Translations under genes and position numbers: made by a program
In this document: piece by piece, positions 7,459 through 13,985 of the stretch
How positions within the stretch are numbered: the stretch's first letter is position 1
How the letters are laid out: the number at the start of each line of letters is the position of its first letter
NCBI GenBank assembly: GCA_002428325.1
Contig: DIVR01000041.1
Location: forward strand, 1 to 23,255
DNA length: 23,255 nucleotides
DNA from: a bacterium UBP4_UBA6127
GTDB lineage: Bacteria; UBP4; UBA4092
Direction of reading: 5' to 3'
Notes under the pieces: model-generated
The model's database searches: none
What the model was told of the DNA's origin: nothing
The model's input: only the letters and a program-made list of their open reading frames with translations

Positions 7459-8256
7459 TTATTTCTTTTGAGCCAGATAGAGGACACAAAGATAGGGCCG
7501 GGTAATATAGCCCCCCTGTTTATTAATGATATGGATGATTTCTCCATCTGCCCATTGCCGGGTTTTTTGATCTAAGCTCAGGTATCCATTTCCGGTTTTG
7601 ATAAACCCCAGATACTCTTCAGCGGTATAATTCTGGCTCCAGGGGAATCTGTATACCCGGGGAGGATTGAAATATCCGCTTTCATTGATTTCCGTGATAT
7701 TTTGTTCGATAGAAATATCCGCTTCTTCTTTTGTTTGCAGATAGAATAGCATCAGGTTCTTCTGCCTCATATAGTCCAGCAATGCCTTATCTACCGGTGA
7801 ATACTTGGTCAGATACATATTCCAATAGAGACCCAAATACCCTCCCGGTTTGAGAGTATGAGCGCATATCTCAAACCCTTTAGGTTTGGGGACCCAGTGG
7901 AAGGATTGAGCTGAAAAAGCAAAATCAAATTTCTCTTTTGGCGCCTCCCATTCCTCAAATCGGCTGAGAGTATATTGGACTCTCTTAGTAGGGCTGAATT
8001 TCTCCATCCCTGCGGCGGCCAGGTTAGCACCCGGTTCAATGCAATGCAGATTGAAACCTCTGTTCACAAACGGCAGGGTAGCTTTGCCGCTGCCAGCGCC
8101 AATTTCCAGTAATTCCGAACCTGGCTGGAGTTGAGTCTTTTCCAGGATACAGTCAATCAGCTTTTCCGGATATCCTGGCCGATATGGGTCATAATAGTCA
8201 GCGGATTCATCAAATCGTTTGCTCTGTTCTTTCCAGAAATCATTATTATCTGCCAA
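7459..8256 (-). CDS. Class I SAM-dependent methyltransferase
   Basis: 265 residues of the Methyltransf_11-like group. SAM motif I is LLEIGAGSGKAT (about residues 49-60), followed by an acidic strand-2 end in HCIEPGANL, FDFAFSAQSFHWV as the motif IV region and LKPGGYLGLYW as the post-motif strand. The start is a TTG at 8256, supported by AAGGAG in the minus strand at 8263-8270 with about 9-nt spacing; no in-frame ATG precedes the conserved FDESADYYDPYRPGYPEKL segment. Substrate cannot be told: relatives act on small molecules, lipids or quinones. It is transcribed towards the hydrogenase protease, so it is not in an operon with it. The leader contains an inverted repeat at 8281-8319. Confidence 0.85.
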   Translation of the reverse strand: MADNNDFWKEQSKRFDESADYYDPYRPGYPEKLIDCILEKTQLQPGSELLEIGAGSGKATLPFVNRGFNLHCIEPGANLAAAGMEKFSPTKRVQYTLSRFEEWEAPKEKFDFAFSAQSFHWVPKPKGFEICAHTLKPGGYLGLYWNMYLTKYSPVDKALLDYMRQKNLMLFYLQTKEEADISIEQNITEINESGYFNPPRVYRFPWSQNYTAEEYLGFIKTGNGYLSLDQKTRQWADGEIIHIINKQGGYITRPYLCVLYLAQKK

Positions 8257-8280
8257 GGGGATTGGCTCCTTTAGAATGAT

Positions 8281-8319
8281 AGTGGTATGAGAGCCGGTCT
8301 GAGAGGCTCCGGTACCACT
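8281..8319 (-). repeat. Inverted repeat in the methyltransferase leader
   Basis: AGTGGTA (8281-8287) pairs with TACCACT (8313-8319), and inside this GAGCC (8291-8295) pairs with GGCTC (8305-8309) around a 9-nt loop, with a 3x3 internal loop between the two stems. It lies about 25 nt upstream of the TTG start at 8256. No T-run follows, so it is not a standard terminator; a regulatory hairpin or operator is possible. Confidence 0.45.
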
Positions 8320-8348
8320 CCCTGAACACTATTAAAATGGGTGGTAAT

Positions 8349-8385
8349 AAAAAGGGGAAATCCAATGAAATTTAAGATTCCCCCT
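8349..8385 (-). terminator. Terminator of the CE7 esterase gene
   Basis: Reading the minus strand, GGGGAATC (from 8384 down) pairs with GATTTCCCC (down to 8354) with a single bulged T, and the stem is followed at once by TTTTT (8353 to 8349). Position, just after the esterase stop, fits. A second small hairpin, GGCCAAA/TTTGGCC (8400-8419), spans the esterase stop codon. Confidence 0.6.
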
Positions 8386-8409
8386 GATTGAATAGAAGAG
8401 GCCAAAAAG

Positions 8410-9729
8410 TTATTTGGCCGGTATCGGGTGGAGATAAAAATCTCTCCATTTTTTAGCTTCATCCCACATAATGGGCGAATTCTCATGGTCAGCCAGCGGG
8501 TCCGGGACCAATTTTCTGTGAATCCCCTGCGGAATCCGGTTATAGTCCACAATCCCGCAAAGGGGAGGGCAGGTTCGGTCCTGCAACCCGATGGTAATCA
8601 GGATGGGGCATTTGACTGTTTGAATCAGGTTGGCGGCATCGATATAATTCATGATCCGTTTAACGGTTTCTCCTGAAACAGGGTCCTTCATATTATCGCC
8701 GAACCCCCTGGCAAACATGGCCCAGTTGGTATAATCGGGAATATCGCTGAGGTAAGGGACTCGGGCAACAGCGCAGGATATCCGGGAATCCAGTCCTGCC
8801 ACTGCAATGGTGAAAGCGCCGCCCTGGCTGGAACCTTCCACTCCGATATAGGATGGGTTCACTTCCGGCCGGGACGCCAGGAAATCGATTCCTCTCAGGC
8901 AGTCCAGATAGGCCAGCCGGTAATAGTAAGTTTCAGGATCTTTTATATTCCACAGGTGATGTTGTTTAGGCAATGCAAAGTAAGTGCTGCTGGCGCCATG
9001 ACCTCTGGGGTTAAGTCCCAGGGTGATATAACCCTCGGCGGTCCAATCTATTGGCCCCTGTCCTCCACCATACCCCGGTGTCCATTGGACAGCTGGGTAT
9101 TTTTTAGTTGCGGAAGGAGAAGCAAAAGTGTCGGCATCTTTGGGAACCATATACCAGGCTACTATGGTGACATTGCCAATTGAGGGCAGAAGGATTTTAT
9201 AACAATTTCCGGTAGCCGAGTTCTTTTCCGAATAAGGTTCTATCACCGGTTTCATGGGAACCTTAGCTAACTCAGCTTTTCCCTTGTTCCAGTAAGCATC
9301 AAAATCAGCCGGTCTTTGGGTGGCCGGGTTTCCTTTATATTCCCAGAGGGATTTGCCCTGGGTATGCCAAACTCTCCATTCAGCCAGCCATTTGGGGACT
9401 CCGGGAGTTAACTCATAAACCTTTACACAAATCAATTCTTCCTTGTTCCGATGGGGAACAACCTGGTTAATAGCTTCGGAAGCAGGGTATTGCTTATCCA
9501 GCAGGAGATTCTCCGGGTCTGTTAATGGGAAGACTTTAACTTGGAGGATTTTACTGGTGTCTTCTGCATAGCTGCTGGGATAGGCTTTGAAGACCGCCTC
9601 ACTTCCATCCAATCCCGGGTTGAACTGGAAATCCATGGGACGTAGGATTCTGGCCTGAGAGAAGGCCAGGACTAAAGTGAAAACTAAACTGAATAATAAT
9701 TGGGTTTTGATAGATTTGAATGTTTTCAT
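8410..9729 (-). CDS. Secreted acetyl xylan esterase / cephalosporin-C deacetylase family (CE7) hydrolase
   Basis: 439 residues: N-terminal signal peptide (about 1-26, KTQLLFSLVFTLVLAFSQA), a beta-rich linker domain of about 100 residues, then an AXE1-type alpha/beta hydrolase. Catalytic residues visible are S301 in GSSQGG, D384 in LQDRTCPP and H415 in DHEN; the CE7 oxyanion-region motif RGHGAS starts at residue 242, where most relatives have RGQG. The enzyme would deacetylate acetylated oligosaccharides or similar esters in the periplasm or outside the cell. The extra N-terminal domain makes it longer than the usual 320-residue cytoplasmic CE7 enzymes. It has no Shine-Dalgarno sequence: TATAAT on the minus strand ends 9 nt before the ATG. 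It stands alone and is divergent from hypA. Confidence 0.88.
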   Translation of the reverse strand: MKTFKSIKTQLLFSLVFTLVLAFSQARILRPMDFQFNPGLDGSEAVFKAYPSSYAEDTSKILQVKVFPLTDPENLLLDKQYPASEAINQVVPHRNKEELICVKVYELTPGVPKWLAEWRVWHTQGKSLWEYKGNPATQRPADFDAYWNKGKAELAKVPMKPVIEPYSEKNSATGNCYKILLPSIGNVTIVAWYMVPKDADTFASPSATKKYPAVQWTPGYGGGQGPIDWTAEGYITLGLNPRGHGASSTYFALPKQHHLWNIKDPETYYYRLAYLDCLRGIDFLASRPEVNPSYIGVEGSSQGGAFTIAVAGLDSRISCAVARVPYLSDIPDYTNWAMFARGFGDNMKDPVSGETVKRIMNYIDAANLIQTVKCPILITIGLQDRTCPPLCGIVDYNRIPQGIHRKLVPDPLADHENSPIMWDEAKKWRDFYLHPIPAK

Positions 9730-9738
9730 AATGCTGAA

Positions 9739-9744
9739 ATTATA
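9739..9744 (-). promoter_or_regulatory. -10 element immediately before the CE7 esterase start
   Basis: The minus strand reads TATAAT (9744 to 9739), then nine bases, then ATG (9729). The predicted transcript start is within about 2 nt of the start codon. There is no convincing -35 and no ribosome binding site. Confidence 0.45.
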
Positions 9745-9796
9745 CCTTAGTTCGCTTATTTTTCTACAGTCTCAGATAAACTGGAGGGGAATGGAT

Positions 9797-9835
9797 GTGT
9801 TAAACTATCAGGAATTATGCATGAAGTCTCAGTGA
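9797..9835 (+). other. Possible 12-codon leader ORF overlapping the hypA start
   Basis: GTG at 9797 lies 7 nt after GGAGGGG (9783-9789) and reads 12 codons to a TGA at 9833-9835, overlapping the first 19 nt of hypA in another frame. An ATG at 9791 is in the same frame but too close to the site. It could couple translation into hypA, whose own site is weak. Coding is not demonstrated; it is recorded because of the spacing. Confidence 0.2.
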
Positions 9836-10182
9836 TTGAAGAAATTGTCGAAGCCCTGCGAGGAGAGATGTTGAAATATCCCCATTCCCGGCTCCAGTCA
9901 GTCTCCCTGAAGATCGGTAAACTCAGACAGTTTGTGCCTGAGATGATGGAATTCAGTTATGGAGTTTCCATTCAGGATGACCCTGTCCTGGGAGGGTCTC
10001 GATTAGTCATTGAGGAAATCCCTATCACCCTCCATTGTCGTGATTGCGGCAAGATATCCCAGGTGGAAGATTATGATTTTCACTGTCCCCAATGCGGATC
10101 AGCGCAGGTGGATATGCCTACGGGTAATGAACTTCTGCTGGATGCTCTGGAAATAACCGAACCAGCTGAAATTAGAGGATAG
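9817..10182 (+). CDS. hypA: HypA nickel metallochaperone
   Basis: 121 residues, typical HypA length. It delivers nickel to the hydrogenase large subunit together with HypB. The start is fixed by the invariant Met-His-Glu: the nickel site uses the N-terminal amine and H2, so no N-terminal extension is tolerated. The structural zinc site is C74-x2-C77 and C90-x2-C93. The ribosome binding site is weak (AGGA at 9810-9813, only 3 nt away), whereas a much better GGAGGGG (9783-9789) lies further upstream and would suit a short leader ORF that overlaps the start. hypB follows 8 nt after the stop. Confidence 0.96.
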   Translation: MHEVSVIEEIVEALRGEMLKYPHSRLQSVSLKIGKLRQFVPEMMEFSYGVSIQDDPVLGGSRLVIEEIPITLHCRDCGKISQVEDYDFHCPQCGSAQVDMPTGNELLLDALEITEPAEIRG

Positions 10183-10190
10183 AAATTATC

Positions 10191-10838
10191 ATGGAAGTTA
10201 AAATCGTAAAAAGGCTCCTGAAAGCCAATGATGAATGGGCCTCACGAGTCCGGGAATACCTGAAAGAAAAAAATGTCTATGCGGTGAATTTCATCTCTTC
10301 TCCGGGTTCGGGTAAGACCACCCTGTTGGAAGCCACGTCCGAAGCCTTAAAAAAAGAGTTCAGTTTGATGGTCCTGGAAGGGGATATTGCCACCACCCGG
10401 GATGCTGACAGAATCTCTAAACATGGAGTGCCTGCCGTCCAGCTGCTGACCGAAGGGTCCTGCCACCTGGATGCCAGCCTGATTTTCCGGGCCCTGGAAG
10501 CCAATCCCCTGGAGGCCGTGGATTTCCTTTTTATTGAGAATGTGGGGAATCTGGTCTGTCCTTCTGAATATGATTTGGGAGAGGCTGCCAAGGTTGCCCT
10601 GCTTTCGGTCCCTGAAGGGGATGATAAAGTCCTTAAATATCCCAAACTTTTCCGGGAAGCCCAATGTGTCATCCTTAATAAAATCGATTTAGTGGATTAT
10701 ATGGATTTCAAGAAAGAACTCTTTTATGAGGATATGTCCAAGCTCAACCCCCATGCCACCATATTGGAGGTCTCCTGCCGAACCGGAGAAGGGTTGGAGG
10801 CCTGGTACCAATGGTTGAAGCAAAAGGTGGGTAAATAA
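10191..10838 (+). CDS. hypB: HypB hydrogenase nickel incorporation GTPase
   Basis: 215 residues. GTP hydrolysis by this SIMIBI-class NTPase drives nickel transfer with HypA. Walker A is SSPGSGKTT (residues 36-44), the base-specificity motif is NKID (163-166), and the G-domain metal site is C91-H92 plus C123 in NVGNLVCP. The long N-terminal His-rich stretch found in nickel-storing HypB proteins is absent, so nickel storage is not expected from this protein; the His-rich loop in this neighbourhood is in the transporter at 11566. It forms a two-gene unit with hypA. hypC, hypD, hypE and hypF are elsewhere. Confidence 0.97.
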   Translation: MEVKIVKRLLKANDEWASRVREYLKEKNVYAVNFISSPGSGKTTLLEATSEALKKEFSLMVLEGDIATTRDADRISKHGVPAVQLLTEGSCHLDASLIFRALEANPLEAVDFLFIENVGNLVCPSEYDLGEAAKVALLSVPEGDDKVLKYPKLFREAQCVILNKIDLVDYMDFKKELFYEDMSKLNPHATILEVSCRTGEGLEAWYQWLKQKVGK

Positions 10839-10918
10839 CGGTCCTCTTAGGAAATTCTGGAAGGTAAAAGCATTGAATTTATAGGGTTCAGGAGGCTCTG
10901 CTCACTGAAACACCCCCA

Positions 10919-10927
10919 TGTTACAAT
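10919..10927 (+). promoter_or_regulatory. Extended -10 promoter of the MNT/HEPN pair
   Basis: TGTTACAAT matches the extended -10 pattern TGnTAnAAT. The transcript would start near 10934, just before the AAGGTG ribosome binding site (10934-10939) that serves the ATG at 10947. No clear -35 is visible. Confidence 0.4.
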
Positions 10928-10946
10928 AGGCTTAAGGTGACCTATT

Positions 10947-11237
10947 ATGAATCTCAGAGAAAAAATCAGGCTGAATCGAGAAGAAATACTAAAGCTCTCC
11001 ATGCAATATGGGGCCAGAGAAATTCAATTAATCGGTTCTGTCGCCCGGGGAGGTGACACCCCCCAGAGTGATATAGATTTCCTGGTTGATTTTGAGCCGG
11101 GACGAAGCCTGTTGGATCATGCCCAACTGATGATAGCCTTGGAACAATTACTTCAATGTAAAGTTGAGATTGCTTCCAAAAAAGGATTAAAGACTGAGTA
11201 TCGGGATAAAATCCTTAGGGAGGCTATTCCCTTGTGA
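10947..11237 (+). CDS. mntA: MNT-domain minimal nucleotidyltransferase (MntA antitoxin family)
   Basis: 96 residues. The signature GSVARG at 30-35 followed by SDIDFLVD (catalytic D42 and D44) is that of the minimal nucleotidyltransferases. The third acidic position is an Glu in KVEIAS. In characterised MntA/HepT pairs the MNT protein adds AMP to a Tyr of the HEPN toxin and so neutralises it. Start ATG 10947 has AAGGTG upstream. The stop overlaps the next gene's GTG (11234-11237), a coupled arrangement typical of such modules. Family assignment is firm; the toxin-antitoxin role is from family knowledge. Confidence 0.9.
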   Translation: MNLREKIRLNREEILKLSMQYGAREIQLIGSVARGGDTPQSDIDFLVDFEPGRSLLDHAQLMIALEQLLQCKVEIASKKGLKTEYRDKILREAIPL

Positions 11238-11563
11238 GAAGGGATATTGATTATCTTCAGGATATTCTTACGGCTATTTCAGCCATTGAACGATATACTC
11301 TCCCCAGTTCCGATCCTCTCAACCAGAATGAATTATTAACGGTGTGGTATAAATATCATTTGCAATTAATTGGAGAATCAGCTTCTAAATTATCCCCTGC
11401 TTTTAGAAATAGCCATCCCCAGACTCCATGGGATTCCATTATTGGCATGCGAAAAATACTTATTCATGAACATTTTGGGATCAATATGGATGAAGTAACA
11501 GCTGTGATTAAGAAAGACTTGCCTGTTCTAAAACTTCAGATTTTAGAATATTCAGAGGGATAG
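11234..11563 (+). CDS. hepT: HEPN-domain protein (DUF86/HepT family toxin) with altered target motif
   Basis: 109 residues, HEPN fold RNase family. The GTG start at 11234 overlaps the mntA stop and has AGGGAGG (11217-11223) upstream. The active-site motif R-x4-H is present as R73-K-I-L-I-H78. The family motif usually continues to R-x4-H-x-Tyr, the Tyr being the residue nucleotidylated by MntA; here the sequence is HEHF, so position 80 is His (codon CAT, one base from TAT). The protein may still cleave RNA but may not be controlled in the standard way. It ends 2 bp from the convergent stop of the nickel transporter gene. Confidence 0.88.
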   Translation: MRRDIDYLQDILTAISAIERYTLPSSDPLNQNELLTVWYKYHLQLIGESASKLSPAFRNSHPQTPWDSIIGMRKILIHEHFGINMDEVTAVIKKDLPVLKLQILEYSEG

Positions 11564-11565
11564 AG

Positions 11566-12279
11566 TTACAATCCCAGGAACTGGATGGCGATTCCGCAGA
11601 GAAAAACCGTAAACCCTGCCAAAGCATGGGTATATCGTTCCAATTTGCCAAAAGGAAGGATATTGAGGCCTTTCAAAGCCAGGAAGATGACAGCCAGCAT
11701 CGTGCTGATGGTAACCAGGGAAAATATCCCCGTTACAAAAACCAATCCCCACCAGCTGTGCCGGGCTGCCGGATACATGAAAAGGGGTATCAAAGGTTCA
11801 CAGGGCCCAAAGAGAAAGACGGTAAATAAAATCCAGGGTGTCATGGAAACCTTTTTCCCTTCAGGGGTGTGGAGATGCAGATGTTCTTCCTGATGGGTAT
11901 GTTGATGAACATGAGGGTCTTCTCCATGGGAATGAATGTGAGTATGGGGTTTATTCCGATACGCCCGGTTGATGCCCCAGGCAAAATAAACCAACCCAAA
12001 CATAATCAATGCCCAACCCGCCAGATTCCCCCTGAAATTCTCAAATCCGTTAAGTTTCTGAACAGCCAATCCCAATGCCAACCCCAACATTCCTAATACA
12101 ATAGAACTCCCTACATGGCCCAGTCCGCAGAGAATGGTAATCCAGAAGGTTTTCCGCTGAGTCCATTTTCCGGCTTTTGCCATGACAATAAACGGGATAT
12201 AATGGTCAGGACCGGCTATGGTGTGGATGAATCCCACCGAGGTTGCGGTCAACGATAGAAAGAGAATATCAGTTTCCAT
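11566..12279 (-). CDS. NicO/UreH-type membrane transporter with His-rich loop, probable nickel transport
   Basis: 237-residue integral membrane protein with about six hydrophobic segments (near 5-30, 43-75, 85-105, 145-170, 172-205 and 210-237). An H-x5-DH motif occurs in GFIHTIAGPDHYIPF (H19, D25, H26), like that of nickel/cobalt permeases. The loop between the third and fourth segments holds eleven His in 26 residues (112-137), alternating with other residues, as in metal-binding loops of RcnA/NicO proteins. Closeness to hypA, hypB and a NiFe hydrogenase favours nickel, but import versus export cannot be told. Start ATG 12279 is preceded on the minus strand by AAAGGA. No NikR operator or nickel/cobalt riboswitch is recognisable upstream. 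Confidence 0.82.
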   Translation of the reverse strand: METDILFLSLTATSVGFIHTIAGPDHYIPFIVMAKAGKWTQRKTFWITILCGLGHVGSSIVLGMLGLALGLAVQKLNGFENFRGNLAGWALIMFGLVYFAWGINRAYRNKPHTHIHSHGEDPHVHQHTHQEEHLHLHTPEGKKVSMTPWILFTVFLFGPCEPLIPLFMYPAARHSWWGLVFVTGIFSLVTISTMLAVIFLALKGLNILPFGKLERYTHALAGFTVFLCGIAIQFLGL

Positions 12280-12398
12280 TGAGGGGTTCCTTTAGTTTAA
12301 TAGATATTATTCTAATATAGTCTTGATAAACTTAACACTTTTAAGATGATAAAGGGTTCCAGATAAGGTTAATTCTCAATTTATGGAGGATCATGGGC

Positions 12399-12809
12399 AT
12401 GTTTTCACTGATTAATATCTTCAAAGCTTTTGCGGGAATTTGTAATACCCCTCCCTTGGTCAATGATGAATGGAAAGTGGTTGAGGGGAAGTTGATTGTC
12501 TCTCAGGATGGGCTTAAAAAGGTGGATAAACCGGGAGCCGCTGTCTATATGGCAGGGAATCAACTGCAACGACCTGTTCTCCTGATTAAAACCAAAGAAG
12601 GCAATTTCCGGGCTTATGCCAGCGCCTGCACCCACATGGGTCGAAAACTGGATTACCTGCTGGAGGAAAATAAGCTTCGCTGCTGCAGTGTCAATCATTC
12701 CTCCTTTGATTTGGATGGGAATAAATTGACGGGTCCGGCGAAAGGGAATATCACAGAATTTCGAGTGGAGAGGGAAGGAACGGATTTAATTATCAAGATT
12801 ACTCAATAA
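12399..12809 (+). CDS. Small Rieske-like [2Fe-2S] protein with altered second cluster loop
   Basis: Soluble Rieske-fold protein of 136 residues from ATG 12399, which sits 8 nt after GGAGGA (12385-12390); an ATG at 12393 is only 2 nt away from that site. Numbering from the upstream Met, the first cluster loop is C79-T-H81-M-G. The second loop should read C-x2-H-G-S-x-F but reads C98-S-V-N101-H102-S-S-F, preceded by another Cys (C97); aligned on the Phe, Asn takes the place of the ligand His, with a His one residue later. The disulfide Cys of bc1-type Rieske proteins is absent (Arg84). The FDLDG and GPA segments after it are conserved. It may be an electron carrier, or it may bind no cluster. 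It is divergent from the transporter gene. Confidence 0.75.
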   Translation: MFSLINIFKAFAGICNTPPLVNDEWKVVEGKLIVSQDGLKKVDKPGAAVYMAGNQLQRPVLLIKTKEGNFRAYASACTHMGRKLDYLLEENKLRCCSVNHSSFDLDGNKLTGPAKGNITEFRVEREGTDLIIKITQ

Positions 12810-12828
12810 ATCAGCTTAAATAAATAAC

Positions 12829-13128
12829 TTATTCTTTATTATCTGACCGATATTCTTTCTCGGTAATAAACTTCCCGCCGGTGATTTCCTTGTTTTTAAT
12901 ATTCCGAAATCTATCCAGTTCAAGCCGGAATGGCATTCGACAGAAACATTGGGTTCCCATGGCCTCTTTCTGGACGAAATAAGCACCCTTATCGGATTGA
13001 GATACTTCAGAAAGGGTGTTGATCCTGACTTTAAGTTTCTCCCCGCATTTATGGCATTGGATATAGACATAGAAAGCATCCGGGGGAGAACTAAACATGT
13101 TTTTTAATATAGTTTTTATGAAACCCAT
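12829..13128 (-). CDS. Conserved hypothetical protein with CxxC motif
   Basis: 99 residues; resembles a family of uncharacterised bacterial proteins with an N-terminal FYVYIQCHKCGEKLKVRI segment (C25, C28), a second cysteine pair C61-F-C63 and a C-terminal EITGGKFITEKEY. Four cysteines could form a metal site. No signal peptide. No ribosome binding site is seen before ATG 13128; GATAAT on the minus strand (13143 to 13138) ends 9 nt before it. An overlapping frame at 12816-13079 is a shadow: it lacks the conserved motifs. Function unknown. Confidence 0.75.
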   Translation of the reverse strand: MGFIKTILKNMFSSPPDAFYVYIQCHKCGEKLKVRINTLSEVSQSDKGAYFVQKEAMGTQCFCRMPFRLELDRFRNIKNKEITGGKFITEKEYRSDNKE

Positions 13129-13137
13129 GATTTAACC

Positions 13138-13143
13138 ATTATC
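13138..13143 (-). promoter_or_regulatory. -10-like hexamer before the 99-residue protein
   Basis: GATAAT (five of six to TATAAT) on the minus strand followed by nine bases and the ATG at 13128. It repeats the spacing seen before the protease, esterase and purF genes. No -35 is visible. Confidence 0.3.
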
Positions 13144-13185
13144 AATTCACAGAATGCAGATGTCAATTCTATTTAGGGGGGAATA

Positions 13186-13221
13186 AAGAATCAGGTGCCT
13201 GATTCTTCCTCAAACACCTGA
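13186..13221 (-). terminator. Hairpin(s) after bioY, possible weak terminator
   Basis: AAGAATCAGG (13186-13195) and CCTGATTCTT (13198-13207) form a perfect 10-bp palindromic stem with a 2-nt centre. On the minus strand it is followed by TATT, a weak tail. A mutually exclusive stem, TCAGGTG (13191-13197) with CACCTGA (13215-13221), shares bases with it. Its position 47 bp beyond the bioY stop fits a terminator. Confidence 0.4.
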
Positions 13222-13253
13222 TGTTAGGTACGCGCATCTTTATTGGGAAAAGC

Positions 13254-13859
13254 TTAGAAATTATCCCTTGGAGCAAGCACTCTGGCCACCGCAACCGCTG
13301 CTGAAAGTTTAATCAGGTCTCCGGCGATAAAAGGCAGGCTTCCCATGGCAAAAAGGGCCAGGGGAGAATGAATACCGGTTGCCAGGCTCAGGCCCAGCAT
13401 TCCCATCCCATGAATAAATATAAAATTAGCTGCCAGCATCAGGAATAATAATCCCGGCATTCTTCGGGCAGAACTGAATTGGTCAGTAAAATATCCCACC
13501 GTGAAAGAGGCAAAGATAAATCCAATCAGGTATCCACCGGTCGGCCCGGCAAATACAGACCATCCTCCCGATTGGGTGAACCAGGGAAGCCCCATTCCTC
13601 CCAATAAGAGGTAAATCAAAGTAGAGGCGGCGCCGGTATCCGCTCCCAGTAATAATCCCACCAGCAGGATACTGAAAGTCTGGCCGGTCAGAGGCACGGG
13701 AGTCCAGAGAAGATAAACCTTCATCAGGGATGAAAGCCCAATGACTAAAGCTCCTCCCAGGCTTAAAAAGAGTTTGGTTGTCAGGCTGGAATTCTTTCTC
13801 CAATGAAACGCCTGCCATTTTAAAGTTTCAATTTGAGTTGTAAAAGTGGATGTGGACAA
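13254..13859 (-). CDS. bioY: BioY biotin transporter, ECF-type S component
   Basis: 201 residues, six predicted membrane segments after a hydrophilic N-terminus of about 28 residues. BioY captures biotin and works alone or with an EcfA/T energising module, which is not in this window. Family segments visible are VPLTGQTFSILLVGLLLGADTG, YLLLGGMGLPWF and FAGPTGGYLIGF. The start is TTG at 13859, well supported by GGGAGGGG on the minus strand about 7-8 nt upstream; there is no in-frame ATG before the membrane domain. The N-terminal tail is longer than in most BioY proteins. No BirA operator is recognisable upstream, so biotin control is not evident. Confidence 0.93.
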   Translation of the reverse strand: MSTSTFTTQIETLKWQAFHWRKNSSLTTKLFLSLGGALVIGLSSLMKVYLLWTPVPLTGQTFSILLVGLLLGADTGAASTLIYLLLGGMGLPWFTQSGGWSVFAGPTGGYLIGFIFASFTVGYFTDQFSSARRMPGLLFLMLAANFIFIHGMGMLGLSLATGIHSPLALFAMGSLPFIAGDLIKLSAAVAVARVLAPRDNF

Positions 13860-13933
13860 TGGAATACCCCTCCCAGATAGTATTCATATATTTTATGGAT
13901 AATACCCTCAACTGGCAACCCGTAGGTATTAGG

Positions 13934-13978
13934 GAAATAAAGAAAGCCCCCGATTCTTGCAGATGAAAATCGGGGGCT
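13934..13978 (-). terminator. Terminator of the sigma/anti-sigma/bactofilin-like operon
   Basis: Perfect 11-bp stem: AGCCCCCGATT (13945-13955) and AATCGGGGGCT (13968-13978) around a 12-nt loop. On the minus strand the stem is followed by TTTCTTTATTT (13944 to 13934). It begins 8 bp past the stop of the gene at 13986. Confidence 0.8.
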
Positions 13979-13985
13979 ATATATA

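Noticed and set aside
8271..8552. 93-codon minus-strand frame between methyltransferase and esterase
   Set aside because: It starts inside the esterase gene in another frame and runs through the esterase terminator and the methyltransferase leader; no start signal or motif.
12816..13079. 87-codon minus-strand frame overlapping the 99-residue CxxC protein
   Set aside because: The 12829-13128 frame carries the conserved CHKCGEKLKVRI and ITGGKFIT segments; this one does not.
13883..13911. TTGAGG-N17-TATGAA as a bioY promoter
   Set aside because: Both hexamers match only four of six bases in an AT-rich spacer; not enough to list as a feature.
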